64,000 nt of DNA from Pampinifervens sp037481935 (GCF_046159715.1 NZ_JBJXCT010000002.1:62001-126000); one strand, 5' to 3'; numbered from the stretch's first letter, positions 40,471 through 48,989 are shown. Made by a program: numbers and translations. Notes: generated from the sequence alone by a model not told the origin.

Positions 40471-41189
40471 TTTACCTTTTCACCTCTTATTATCGCTAAA
40501 CCCTCCATGTTTACATCTAACTCCTTTGTGTTCATATCAATATTATAAACTTTAAAGACATTCACCACATTCTCCACAACCCCTCTATCCAGGAGAAAGA
40601 GTGGGGGCATGGTTATCTTCAACCCGTCCCAGGTATAGGCTACAGTATTCAGATTTGTAACATAGATTTCTCCCAGCTTATTTCCCATTAAATCAACAAG
40701 TGTTTTTAAATTATTAAAGTTCCTTTTTATAAATTCAACATCATGGGTATATGCCACTGGCCTGACGATTTTTATGTATTGTGATTGAAATACTGTTCCA
40801 TTTTTGTCAAAGAAATATACAACATCATTCTTAATTACGGCGATTACTGGCTTTTTCTCTTCAATAAATATCTTTAATTCTACACCCTTACTACTAAAGA
40901 CTCTATCTATCTTGACGCTGTTAACAGAGTTCCTGGTTCTGGCGTTTAGATTGTTTAAAAGAGCGGCACTGTTTATGAATAACCAGTTATTTTTGAATTT
41001 TTTTACCTCATCGGCAACAACCTCAGGAGGTATGGTTTCAATACCTTCTACGTAAAGAGCTTTAATCTTGAAAAAGTCTATGTTATCCGTAAAGTAGGGA
41101 ACAAAGAATCCAGAAAGACCCATTGAGAAGAGCCAGAGCGCTGAAAGAATATAACCCAGCCATCTTCCCCGTCTCCCATCCTTTTTCAT
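40467..41189 (-). CDS. ftsQ: FtsQ/DivIB-like cell division protein
   Basis: 240 aa, one membrane helix (LGYILSALWLFSMGLSGFFV, about 11-30), then a POTRA-type segment starting FFKIKALYVEGIETIPPEVV and a beta domain. FtsQ connects cytoplasmic and periplasmic divisome parts. Position between ddl and ftsA is the classical dcw order. The gene is strikingly AT-rich: sampled 60-base blocks at 40681-40920 have about 20-38% GC, against roughly 45-50% in neighbours, which points to relaxed constraint or a different history. Confidence 0.88.
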   Translation of the reverse strand: MKKDGRRGRWLGYILSALWLFSMGLSGFFVPYFTDNIDFFKIKALYVEGIETIPPEVVADEVKKFKNNWLFINSAALLNNLNARTRNSVNSVKIDRVFSSKGVELKIFIEEKKPVIAVIKNDVVYFFDKNGTVFQSQYIKIVRPVAYTHDVEFIKRNFNNLKTLVDLMGNKLGEIYVTNLNTVAYTWDGLKITMPPLFLLDRGVVENVVNVFKVYNIDMNTKELDVNMEGLAIIRGEKVK

Positions 41190-41191
41190 GA

Positions 41192-42061
41192 TTAAAATAA
41201 TAACATATCTATCAACTCTCTAAAATCAAGTCCTGCCTTTTTGCAAGCCATGGGGAAAAGACTCAGTTCTGTCAGACCCGGTAGGGTGTTTACCTCCAGA
41301 AGGTAGAGCCTGTTGTCTTCGCTTATCCTGAAATCGACCCTTGAAAGGTCTTTGAGTTCAAGTAATCTGTGGGCAAGAAGTGCAGTTTCCTGAAGTCTTT
41401 CAGCAAGGTCTCTATCCTCCACGAAAAGGTATTCTGTCATGCCTTTAGTATACTTACTTTCATAGTCGTATATTCCCCTCTTTGGCCTTATTTCCACCGG
41501 CGGCAGTGCTTTTTCTTTCAGAATCCCCACGGTTACATCTCTGCCCTCTATATACTCTTCCACCATGACCTTTTTTGAAAGTTCAAGACACTTTTTTATA
41601 GCCTCTCTCGCCTCAACTTCATCCCTCACGAGGAAAAGTCCAAAGCTTGAGCCCTGGTCAGCAGGCTTTACGATTGCAGGGTATATATGCCATCTGAGCT
41701 CTTCCTCTTCGGACCTTATGCAGACCCAGCGTGGCACTCTGATACCATGAAAGGAGAGCACCTTTTTTGTAATATCCTTGTCCATGGCTATACTGCTTCC
41801 GAGAACTCCAGAGCCCACGTAGGGAATTCCAAGTATGTCAAGAAGCCCCTGAACCCTACCATCCTCCCCGTAGGGACCGTGAAGGGCAATAAAAACCTTG
41901 TCAGGCTTTATATTCTTCAGTCTCTCGCAGAGGTCGTCAGTCAGGTCCAGGGGTATAGCCTCGTGCCCCAGCTCCTGAAGGGCTCTGAGCACCGCCTGAC
42001 CGCTTTTTAGAGAAATCTCACGCTCTGCAGACCTTCCTCCCATAAGCACTACCACTTTCAA
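41192..42061 (-). CDS. ddl: D-alanine--D-alanine ligase
   Basis: 289 aa ATP-grasp enzyme, starting from TTG 42061 behind GAGGAGG. MGGRSAEREISLKSG is the N-terminal Ddl signature, HGPYGEDGRVQGLLD the substrate loop, and RVDFRISEDNRLYLLEVNTL the metal-binding C-terminal block. Makes the D-Ala-D-Ala of peptidoglycan precursors. Overlaps murB by 44 nt; the RBS lies inside murB. Confidence 0.96.
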   Translation of the reverse strand: MKVVVLMGGRSAEREISLKSGQAVLRALQELGHEAIPLDLTDDLCERLKNIKPDKVFIALHGPYGEDGRVQGLLDILGIPYVGSGVLGSSIAMDKDITKKVLSFHGIRVPRWVCIRSEEEELRWHIYPAIVKPADQGSSFGLFLVRDEVEAREAIKKCLELSKKVMVEEYIEGRDVTVGILKEKALPPVEIRPKRGIYDYESKYTKGMTEYLFVEDRDLAERLQETALLAHRLLELKDLSRVDFRISEDNRLYLLEVNTLPGLTELSLFPMACKKAGLDFRELIDMLLF

Positions 42062-42911
42062 CGAGCCTTACCTCCTCCTCAAGGTTTATACCAAACTCTT
42101 CAAAGACCCTTCTTTTGGCCTCTTCTATTATTCTAACCACCTCCTCGTAGTTCCCTCCGCCCAAGTTTACAAGAAAGTTGGCGTGAAGCTCTGAGAAGGC
42201 AATGCTTCCAACCCTGAAGCCCTTCATACCTACCTTTTCTAAAAGCCTTCCCGCATAATCGCCCGGAGGATTTTTGAAGGTGGACCCGCTCGTTAGCATG
42301 TTTATGGGCTGTGTCCGTTTTCTTCTCTCTCTTATAAGCTCATACTCTTTTCTCACATCTGCCCTGCTGAGTGGCACCCTGAAGCTGGCAAGAAACACCA
42401 TACCAAGCTCCGGAAAGGGAGAGCCTCTGTAAGTAAAATTTAGCTCCTCCTTCTTTGCCCTGTGAACCCTCCCCTCCCAGTCCATAAAGCTCACCTCCAC
42501 AAGGTGCGCGCTTATATCATAACCAAAGGCTCCCGCGTTCATAGCTACCGCGCCCCCAACCGTCGCAGGAAAGCCCCCAAGCCTGTAAAAACCCTCAAGA
42601 TTTTCCCTCAGGGAAAGGTTTACAAGCTCCGAAAGAGGCACCCCCGCCTGAGCTTCTATGTAAAGGCTATCGCCTTCCCCTTTTACCCTCAGAGCCTTGA
42701 AACTCCTCATGCCTATAACGAGACCATCAAAATCTCCAAATATGGTGTTAGCACCCCTGCCGAGGATAAAGACTTCAAGACCTTTATCCTGTGCAAAAAA
42801 AAGTAAGTATCTTAAATCCTCTTCTCTGTCTGGCTGGGCGAAGTATTTTGCCTTACCGCCAACTCCTATGGTAGTATAGGATGAAAGCCCAACCCTTTCT
42901 CTTATCAACAT
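42018..42911 (-). CDS. murB: UDP-N-acetylenolpyruvoylglucosamine reductase
   Basis: 297 aa flavoenzyme. N-terminal TTIGVGGKAKYFAQP, FAD-binding LGRGANTIFGDF, AGVPLSELV, GFYRLGGFPATVGGAVAMNAG, substrate SGSTFKNPPGDYAGRLLE and the catalytic-end ELHANFLVNLGGG. Type I/II features typical for thermophiles. Reduces the enolpyruvyl group to the lactyl group to make UDP-MurNAc. No murC is found between murB and ddl. Confidence 0.96.
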   Translation of the reverse strand: MLIRERVGLSSYTTIGVGGKAKYFAQPDREEDLRYLLFFAQDKGLEVFILGRGANTIFGDFDGLVIGMRSFKALRVKGEGDSLYIEAQAGVPLSELVNLSLRENLEGFYRLGGFPATVGGAVAMNAGAFGYDISAHLVEVSFMDWEGRVHRAKKEELNFTYRGSPFPELGMVFLASFRVPLSRADVRKEYELIRERRKRTQPINMLTSGSTFKNPPGDYAGRLLEKVGMKGFRVGSIAFSELHANFLVNLGGGNYEEVVRIIEEAKRRVFEEFGINLEEEVRLVESGSAYGRKVCRA

Positions 42912-42913
42912 GC

Positions 42914-43489
42914 TTAAAGCATTATCCAGTATACAAAGCCTGCAGTCAAGGGCACTGTGAAGTTGTCGTCAATCCCTACAGGCAGAGCCTCAACAACTGC
43001 AGAAAGAAAAGAGACTACGAGAGCCTTCCACATCTCCACAAAGGGCAGAAGCACCAGAAAACTTGAAAGGAAAAAGGCAAGCGTCCCCTCAAGGCTTCTC
43101 TCTCCAATCCTCCTTCTTCCATACCTAATCCCCACTATGCTGGCAAAAGCATCCCCCACTGCAAGAACCACCACAGAGACTATGGCAGGCTCTCTTCCAA
43201 AGAGGATGAAAACCAGGAATATGCCCAGGTTTGCCCACAGAGCCTGAATGCCTGGCTTTGATAGGTTTTTCTCCCTTTCAAGCCTGTAAACAAGCTGGTA
43301 GTATAGCCTGAACCTGTCTTTCCAGGCCTTCATCACAGTAAGAAGGTTGACCCCCAATACGCCAAGGAACAGCAAAAAGCTTAGCCATGCGGGAAAAAAG
43401 CCCAGCGGAACCAACCATAAAAGCAGGGCAAAAAGGTGAAAAACCTTTCTTCTTGTTTCCAAATCCTCTATAATTTCCCCTATGTTCAT
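42914..43489 (-). CDS. Diacylglycerol/polyprenol kinase family membrane protein
   Basis: 191 aa with about six membrane helices. GDAFASIVGIRYGRRRIGER and SLEGTLAFFLSS are the two signature blocks of the dolichol/phytol kinase-CDP-alcohol related family. It may phosphorylate a polyprenol, phytol-like alcohol or diacylglycerol. Head gene of the wall cluster. Its ATG overlaps the divergent hydrolase ATG by 8 nt, so both starts share the same few bases. Confidence 0.78.
   Translation of the reverse strand: MNIGEIIEDLETRRKVFHLFALLLWLVPLGFFPAWLSFLLFLGVLGVNLLTVMKAWKDRFRLYYQLVYRLEREKNLSKPGIQALWANLGIFLVFILFGREPAIVSVVVLAVGDAFASIVGIRYGRRRIGERSLEGTLAFFLSSFLVLLPFVEMWKALVVSFLSAVVEALPVGIDDNFTVPLTAGFVYWIML
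43469..43474 (+). promoter_or_regulatory. -10 element of the hydrolase gene (leaderless)
   Basis: TATAAT followed by 7 nt and ATG at 43482, no RBS. The element lies inside the first codons of the divergent polyprenol-kinase-like gene. Confidence 0.55.
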
Positions 43490-44165
43490 CTACGAGCTCA
43501 CAAACCCTGAGGTTATTTTAATACACCTTCACGGCTTTGCCAGCAACGTAAAGGGTAGCAAGCTGGAGGTCCTGAGAGAAAGGAGCCTTCAGGGTAGATT
43601 TTCCCTATTTGCCATGGATATGGACTACCAGACCACTACCACCAGCAGAGTCCTTGAGGTGCTTGATGTCCTTGTGCAGGGCTTTTCCCGGAAATTTTCC
43701 ACTGTATGGCTCTCGGGAAGTTCACACGGTGGTTATGTGTCCCTCAACTATCTCAGGTTCTACAGACCAGAAAAGGTGAGCAAGGTCTTTCTCTTTGCCC
43801 CCTCTTACTCAACCCTCGGGCTTACCGTAAGGGAAGTAGGGGAGGAAAAGTGCAGAAGCTGGCTTGAAGGCAAGGAGGATTTAAGTTTTGAGGAATGTGA
43901 AACGGGACTTGAAATAACCATAAACAGGGAGTTTGCTGTAGACATAATTCAGAAGGGCTATGAGATAATCAGGGATGGTGAGGTGGATTTTCCTTCAGAA
44001 CTTCCCTACGAGATTTATGTCTTTCATGGCAGACAGGACAGTATGGTTCCGGTGGAACACTCAAGGCTATTTACCAGAAAGGTTAAAGTCAAGGAGTTTC
44101 TTGAGCTTGAGGATGACCACAGGCTAAGTAGCACTTTCGGGTCTCTGGTGAAGAAATTTATGTAA
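43482..44165 (+). CDS. Alpha/beta hydrolase, YqiA/UPF0227-like
   Basis: 227 aa. HLHGFASNVKGSKLE holds the oxyanion-side HG and a long-loop; WLSGSSHGGYVSLN carries the nucleophile elbow G-S-S-H-G (Ser flanked by His); Asp in VFHGRQDSMVP and a final His in ELEDDHRLSS complete the triad. Family members are esterases or hydrolases of unknown substrate. Leaderless start, single gene. Confidence 0.8.
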   Translation: MFIYELTNPEVILIHLHGFASNVKGSKLEVLRERSLQGRFSLFAMDMDYQTTTTSRVLEVLDVLVQGFSRKFSTVWLSGSSHGGYVSLNYLRFYRPEKVSKVFLFAPSYSTLGLTVREVGEEKCRSWLEGKEDLSFEECETGLEITINREFAVDIIQKGYEIIRDGEVDFPSELPYEIYVFHGRQDSMVPVEHSRLFTRKVKVKEFLELEDDHRLSSTFGSLVKKFM

Positions 44166-44245
44166 GCCATATCTTTGATAAAGGTCATAGCAAGTCTGGA
44201 CAAAACTATCATATTCTAATTGAACAATGTTAAGGAGGTGTTAAG

Positions 44246-44707
44246 ATGTTTGAATACAGCGAGAAGGTGCTTGACCATTTTCTAAACCCACGGAATGTGG
44301 GTGTGCTTGAGGATGCCAATGCCATAGGTCAGTGTGGCAATCCAGCCTGTGGTGATGCCATGCTTTTCACCCTCAAGGTAAACCCTGAGAACGATGTTAT
44401 AGAGGACGTGAGGTTCAAGACCTTTGGCTGCGGCTCAGCCATAGCGGTCTCCTCACAGCTGACAGAGATGATAAAGGGCAAGCCACTCACCTACGCCCTT
44501 AACCTGACCTACAAGGACATATTTGACGAGCTTGGTGGCCTCCCTCCACAAAAGATACACTGCACAAACCTGGGGCTTGAGACACTGCACGTTGCCATAA
44601 AGGACTACCTCCTCAAGCAGGGCAGAATTGAAGAAGCCATGAGGATACCTGACTGCTACGAGGAGGAAGAGGAAGAAAGCAGAGAGTTTGAATTTCTTTC
44701 CACATGA
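44246..44707 (+). CDS. iscU: Fe-S cluster scaffold IscU/NifU N-terminal domain
   Basis: 153 aa with the three cluster Cys: NPACGDA, FKTFGCGSAIA and KIHCTNL, plus the Asp after the first. DHFLNPRNVG opens the domain. The last 20 residues are a Glu-rich tail. Assembles 2Fe-2S clusters and passes them on. RBS AAGGAGG. Followed with 4-nt overlap by the PP-loop thiolase gene, so sulfur for clusters and for RNA may share a donor. Confidence 0.95.
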   Translation: MFEYSEKVLDHFLNPRNVGVLEDANAIGQCGNPACGDAMLFTLKVNPENDVIEDVRFKTFGCGSAIAVSSQLTEMIKGKPLTYALNLTYKDIFDELGGLPPQKIHCTNLGLETLHVAIKDYLLKQGRIEEAMRIPDCYEEEEEESREFEFLST

Positions 44708-45750
44708 AAGTAAGGGCTGTTGCTCTTTTTTCTGGAGGGCTGGACAGCAGTTTAGCGGTCCGCCTCCTTCAGGACCAAGGCATTGAGGTTAAGGCCCTTC
44801 ACTTCTACACTGGCTTTTGCATCACAGAGCACAAGAGACGCCTTGGCCTGAAGAGAGAAGACGGGTCGCAGTATGTCAACCCTGCACTCAGGGCAGCAGC
44901 CCAGCTTCATGTTCCCATTGAAATGGTGGATGTGTCGCAGGAATACTTTGATGTGATTCTCAACCCAAAGTATGGCTACGGAAAAAATGTAAACCCCTGC
45001 GTGGACTGCCGCATATTCATGCTCAGGAAGACAAAAGAAATAATGGAGAAAGAGGACTACCACTTTGTGGTCACCGGCGAGGTGCTGGGACAGAGGCCCA
45101 TGAGCCAGACCTTTGAAAGGCTCATGCTCATAGAGAAGGAAGCCGGGCTTGAGGGCTACATCCTCAGACCCCTCTCTGCAAAGCTCCTTCCTGAGACCAT
45201 ACCCGAAAGGTTAGGCTGGGTTGACAGGGAAAGACTGCTCGGCATCAGCGGAAGAGGAAGAAAAAAACAGATAGCCCTTGCCAAGAAATACAGTCTTGAA
45301 TACCAGCAGCCAGCTGGAGGCTGTTGTTATCTTACAGATGAAAACTACGCCTACAGGTTTCGCGAAGCCTTTGAGATGGAAGGCACCATTACCAGAGATG
45401 ACCTTGTGCTTTTTTCTGTGGGGAGGCACTTCAGGCTACCCTCGGGTGCAAGGCTTATAACTGCAAGGAACGAGGGGGAAGTCAGGTTTCTCATGGGCTT
45501 CAGAAACCGCTACAGCCACGCCTACAGAAAGGACCTGAAGGGCACCTTTGCCCTCATAAAGGGGGAGCTCAGGGATGAGGAGAAAAAGCTGGTGGCAGAT
45601 ATTGTGGCAAGATATTCAAAAAATGAACCTTGTGAAGTGGTTATAAACTTCAATTCTAAGGAGGAAACCCTCCGGGGAAAACCAGCCCAGGAAGAAATTG
45701 TGGAATCTCTTAAAATATATAACAGACAGGGAGCAAAGCATGGGAATTGA
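44704..45750 (+). CDS. PP-loop tRNA thiolation enzyme (MnmA/ThiI-like) with NFACT-R-like tail
   Basis: 348 aa. PP-loop LFSGGLDSSLA for adenylation, then NPCVDCRIFML and PAGGCCYLTDENYAYR, paired cysteines as in MnmA-type and TtuA-type thiolases. The C-terminal 110 residues (GRHFRLPSGARLITARNEGE, YRKDLKGTFALI) resemble the NFACT-R/DUF814 RNA-binding domain. Likely adds sulfur to a tRNA uridine; the position modified is unknown. Located between iscU and tusA, a sensible source of persulfide. Confidence 0.82.
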   Translation: MKVRAVALFSGGLDSSLAVRLLQDQGIEVKALHFYTGFCITEHKRRLGLKREDGSQYVNPALRAAAQLHVPIEMVDVSQEYFDVILNPKYGYGKNVNPCVDCRIFMLRKTKEIMEKEDYHFVVTGEVLGQRPMSQTFERLMLIEKEAGLEGYILRPLSAKLLPETIPERLGWVDRERLLGISGRGRKKQIALAKKYSLEYQQPAGGCCYLTDENYAYRFREAFEMEGTITRDDLVLFSVGRHFRLPSGARLITARNEGEVRFLMGFRNRYSHAYRKDLKGTFALIKGELRDEEKKLVADIVARYSKNEPCEVVINFNSKEETLRGKPAQEEIVESLKIYNRQGAKHGN

Positions 45751-45991
45751 AAACATAGAACCGGACGTGGTTCATGATGTGGTGGGGACCTTCTGTCCAG
45801 TCCCCGTTGCGGAGACTGCAAAGGTCATAAAGACCATGCAGGTTGGTCAGGTGCTTGAGCTTGTGGCAGATGACCCGGGTGTGGTGGAAGACATACCTGC
45901 ATGGTGCAAGGCTACAGGTCAGGAGTTTCTCGGGCTTTATGAGGAAGATGGCGAGTATCATCTCTTTGTGAAAAAGGTAAAGGAAACATGA
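45740..45991 (+). CDS. tusA: TusA-family sulfur carrier
   Basis: Start ATG 45740 (AGGGAG in front) rather than an in-frame ATG at 45698 inside the previous gene. The 83-aa protein has DVVGTFCPVPVAETAKVIKT, the C-P-x-P sulfurtransferase motif, and TGQEFLGLYEED of the TusA/SirA fold. Carries persulfide to tRNA thiolation. Overlaps its neighbour by 11 nt. Confidence 0.9.
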   Translation: MGIENIEPDVVHDVVGTFCPVPVAETAKVIKTMQVGQVLELVADDPGVVEDIPAWCKATGQEFLGLYEEDGEYHLFVKKVKET

Positions 45992-46224
45992 AGGAAAGAA
46001 TCACGTTGGACACCAACCTTATGGAGCTTCTCAAAAACTTTCCCCAGGCAAGGGAAATCCTCATGAGGTATGGCTATCGCACCCTTGAGGAGGAGGATAT
46101 TGAGGATGTGGTGGCTGATAAGCTGACCCTTAAGGGTTTTTGCAGATTGATGGACCTGGATGATGAAGCTCAGGGAAATCTCTGGCAGGAGATACAAGAT
46201 TTATACAGACAGCTGGAGGATTAA
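45988..46224 (+). CDS. DUF1858-like protein
   Basis: 78 aa. ITLDTNLMELLKNFPQAREI followed by LMRYGYR is the start of DUF1858, a small all-helical domain often encoded beside TusA, Fe-S and sulfur-relay genes. No Cys, so it cannot itself carry sulfur; probably a partner. ATGA overlap with tusA. Confidence 0.75.
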   Translation: MKERITLDTNLMELLKNFPQAREILMRYGYRTLEEEDIEDVVADKLTLKGFCRLMDLDDEAQGNLWQEIQDLYRQLED

Positions 46225-46226
46225 TC

Positions 46227-46478
46227 ATGAAGGAGAATGAGCTAAGAGAGGTGGAAGAGATACTGGAAAGAATAAGACCAGCCCTTAAGGAGCACCACGG
46301 AGACCTAAAGGTGGTAGACATAAGGGAAGGTGAGGTTTACCTTCAGTTTGAGGGCGGCTGCACCGACTGTCCAATAGCGGACGTAAGCGTGAAAAACGTG
46401 GTGGACATGGCAATAAAGGGTAATCTCAGCTGGGTCAAAAAGGTGGAAATTCTTCAACCCAAGTATCAGATTGGATGA
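46227..46478 (+). CDS. Nfu-type Fe-S carrier (NifU C-terminal domain)
   Basis: 83 aa. GGCTDCPIADVSV is the C-x2-C motif of Nfu/NifU-C, holding a shared 4Fe-4S at a dimer interface; LKEHHGDLKVVDIREGEVYL is the family opening. Receives clusters from IscU and delivers them. Starts 3 nt after DUF1858. Confidence 0.92.
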   Translation: MKENELREVEEILERIRPALKEHHGDLKVVDIREGEVYLQFEGGCTDCPIADVSVKNVVDMAIKGNLSWVKKVEILQPKYQIG

Positions 46479-47287
46479 CCCTTGATGGAAGGACGCAGGT
46501 ACATGGTATACTGGGCTACCCCGTAAAGCACTCCCTTTCTCCAGTCTTTCAGAACAGAGCCTTTGAGCACTTTTCAATCAATGCTGTTTATGTCCCCTTT
46601 GAGGTAAAACCTGAAGACTTTGAGCCTGCCCTGAGTGGTCTAAAAGCCCTTGGCATAAGAGGTGTCAACATCACACTCCCCCACAAGGAAAGAGCCCTTG
46701 AGCTTGCAGACTTCAAAGACAGGCATGCTGAAGCCATAGGCTCTGCCAACACTTTGAAGGTTACAGAGGAGGGAATATACGCCTACAACACCGACTGGAT
46801 AGGATTTCTGAAGTCTGTCAGAAAATTGACTCCCGAGCTCTCTGGAATAAAAGCCCTCGTGCTGGGTGCTGGGGGTTCTGCGAGGGCAATAGTTTATGCT
46901 CTCAGGGCTGAAGGGGCGGAGGTTTTCCTGTGGAACAGGACAAGGGAGAGAGCAGAAAGTCTCTGCGAGCACTTTGGATGCAGGGTTGTAGAGAGCGTGG
47001 AAAGGGTGCTTGAGGAAGTAGAGCTTATTGTAAATACCACCTCCTCTGGTCTCAGAGGCGACGACCCTCCCATCTTTGATTACGGTCTTCTCAGACCGGA
47101 GCACAGAGTGATGGACATAATATACAGTCAGACGCCCCTTCTGAAGGCTGCCATGGAAAAGGGCTGTCCCTTTCAGGACGGACTTGACATGCTTCTCTAT
47201 CAGGGCATGGAAAGCTTTAAAATATGGACCGGGCTGGAAGTGCCCTACGAGGTGGTCAGAAAAGCTGTTGAGGAATACAGAGGGTAA
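46475..47287 (+). CDS. aroE: Shikimate dehydrogenase
   Basis: 270 aa. GYPVKHSLSPVFQN (shikimate site), GVNITLPHKERAL with catalytic Lys, NTDWIGF with Asp, NADP-binding GAGGSARAIVYAL and WNRTRERAESL (Arg pair for NADP phosphate). Reduces 3-dehydroshikimate. ATGA overlap with nfu places it in the sulfur operon transcript. Confidence 0.96.
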   Translation: MTLDGRTQVHGILGYPVKHSLSPVFQNRAFEHFSINAVYVPFEVKPEDFEPALSGLKALGIRGVNITLPHKERALELADFKDRHAEAIGSANTLKVTEEGIYAYNTDWIGFLKSVRKLTPELSGIKALVLGAGGSARAIVYALRAEGAEVFLWNRTRERAESLCEHFGCRVVESVERVLEEVELIVNTTSSGLRGDDPPIFDYGLLRPEHRVMDIIYSQTPLLKAAMEKGCPFQDGLDMLLYQGMESFKIWTGLEVPYEVVRKAVEEYRG

Positions 47288-47301
47288 TATAATTAAAAAC
47301 A

Positions 47302-47883
47302 ATGGACATCTTTGTGCTTGACACCAGCGTCTTTACCAATCCAGATGTCTACTCTCAGTTCGAAAAAGACCAGCTTGGAGCCATAGAAAACTTTATTACG
47401 CTTGCTTCTCACAGCAGGGCACAGTTCTACATGCCCACCTCCGTGTATGAGGAGTTCAACAAGATGGTGGAACTCGGGAGCCTGAAGCCAAAGTTTGAAC
47501 TGGCAGTCAGGATTCGTTCCCCCCGCAGATTCAACCTGATGGTGCCCGCAGAGTTTCTCTACGAGTTTATAGAAGAGGTAAGATACAGGATAAACAAGGG
47601 GCTACGCATAGCGGAAGAGCACACAAAGGAGGCAGGAAAGCTCTCACAGGAAGATGTGGGAAAGTTAATAAACAAGCTGAGAGACAAATACAGAGAGGCT
47701 CTGAGGACAGGCATAATAGACAGTAAGGAGGACCTTGATGTGTTGCTGCTTGCCTACGAACTTGATGGTATATTAGTCTCCGGTGATGAGGGGCTCAGAA
47801 GCTGGGCGGACAAGGTGGGAATAAAGCTCATAGACCCCAGAGGCTTCAGGTTTATACTTGAAAGCCAGACCGTAAGAACTTAA
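47302..47883 (+). CDS. RNA ligase partner protein (PIN-like, UPF0278)
   Basis: 193 aa. FVLDTSVFTNPDVY (PIN acidic residue), a central helical part and DSKEDLDVLLLAYELDGILV then SGDEGLRSWAD hold the other acidic positions of a PIN-like nuclease. Homologous to the archaeal/Aquificales partner of the Pab1020-type RNA ligase. ATG is 8 nt after TATAAT (47288-47293), probable leaderless start. Convergent with the ligase by 4-nt overlap rather than in one operon. Confidence 0.88.
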   Translation: MDIFVLDTSVFTNPDVYSQFEKDQLGAIENFITLASHSRAQFYMPTSVYEEFNKMVELGSLKPKFELAVRIRSPRRFNLMVPAEFLYEFIEEVRYRINKGLRIAEEHTKEAGKLSQEDVGKLINKLRDKYREALRTGIIDSKEDLDVLLLAYELDGILVSGDEGLRSWADKVGIKLIDPRGFRFILESQTVRT

Positions 47884-48977
47884 TCTATCAGGGAGCCGCC
47901 CTTCAGTAAATGCCCCAGAAGCCCAGTCATGTTAAGAAAGACCTTTTCAAACTCAAGAAGCCAGAATTCTCCTTCCTGTCTCAGGGCTAACTGGTTTACC
48001 TGTATGTGAACGGATGCATGTTTTATCTGCTCCAGAAATACGAGCGCATTCTCCCTTTTTCTAAACCTGCATCTGAAAACCCTGCGCACCTTTCCCTCTT
48101 CTCTTGCCATCTTGCATGCCTCAAAGAGACCTGTGAGAAAAGCCTCCCCCAGTTCTCTATACAGCTCCTCATCCTTCTTAAGCCCCTCCTCTTCTATGAA
48201 GAGGGCAAGCCTGAGAAGCCTGTTGGTGTAGTAATCCGCAGGAAGACCGAGCATGTTGAGCGAGGTTATCCTTATATCGTTCAGGTTTGCGTAGCTTGTT
48301 ATGTATTTGACCCTCTTATCCCTCTCTGAGTCCTCTTTCATAACAACGCCTTCCCTCCCTTCTTCGTTTAGCCTTCTGAGAAGCTCCTTAAGGTCTTCAA
48401 CCTGCTCGGGGGTGTACAGACCATACCTTTCCACGCTGGGAAGACCGTATTTTTCGATGAGCCTTAGCTTTTCTCTGTAGGGCAGAAACCCCTGAGAATT
48501 CTTACGCATGATGTCAAAGAGGAAAAATCTGATGTCCTCCTTTATGTAAGGTGGGCTTTCCTCCACGTAGGGATTTTCAGGACCTGCCACCTCCATACAG
48601 AGCACAAGGTCAGGATTATCTTCGAAGAACCTCCTGTCCACAAAGTCAAGAACCCTGTCGGTGCTGAAGGCACACACATACCCACCCCTCGTAAGGGCAT
48701 AGACCTCACCATCGTGCATAAAAACCCTCACGTTGTAGCCATCCACCTTCTCCTCCACCCAGAAGGGGGCTTCAAACTGCTCGGGAATGCCCGTGGAGAG
48801 CTGGAATATCCTCCCTATGTGGGGATAGCCCCAAATGACGGTGTCTTTGAAAAGGACTGTCCCCCTTGGAATGTCTTTAAAGTCATCGGTAAAACGGAGG
48901 TATTCAAAATCTCCAAAGGACTCGCTTTTCAGCCTGTTCCTTTTGAGAGCTTCCTTCAATGTATCCTGCGCTATCAT
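47880..48977 (-). CDS. RNA ligase, Pab1020/Rnl3 family
   Basis: 365 aa. WVEEKVDGYNVRVF is nucleotidyltransferase motif I with the adenylated Lys (K-V-D-G), FSTDRV motif III region, GREGVVMKED motif IV and RVKYITSYAN motif V. The C-terminal dimerisation domain (ALFIEEEGLKKDEEL...) is family-specific. Ligates or circularises RNA; its cellular substrate is not established. Tail-to-tail with its PIN partner. Confidence 0.93.
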   Translation of the reverse strand: MIAQDTLKEALKRNRLKSESFGDFEYLRFTDDFKDIPRGTVLFKDTVIWGYPHIGRIFQLSTGIPEQFEAPFWVEEKVDGYNVRVFMHDGEVYALTRGGYVCAFSTDRVLDFVDRRFFEDNPDLVLCMEVAGPENPYVEESPPYIKEDIRFFLFDIMRKNSQGFLPYREKLRLIEKYGLPSVERYGLYTPEQVEDLKELLRRLNEEGREGVVMKEDSERDKRVKYITSYANLNDIRITSLNMLGLPADYYTNRLLRLALFIEEEGLKKDEELYRELGEAFLTGLFEACKMAREEGKVRRVFRCRFRKRENALVFLEQIKHASVHIQVNQLALRQEGEFWLLEFEKVFLNMTGLLGHLLKGGSLID

Positions 48978-48989
48978 ATACAGGTCTAA

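Noticed and set aside
44229..44245. GTTAAGGAGGTGTTAAG before iscU has two CTTAAC (minus strand) with 11-bp period and TAGAAT 10 bp on, as in the Pho boxes
   Set aside because: It points away from iscU, no minus-strand gene starts there, and it overlaps the iscU Shine-Dalgarno, which explains half of the sequence. Treated as chance.
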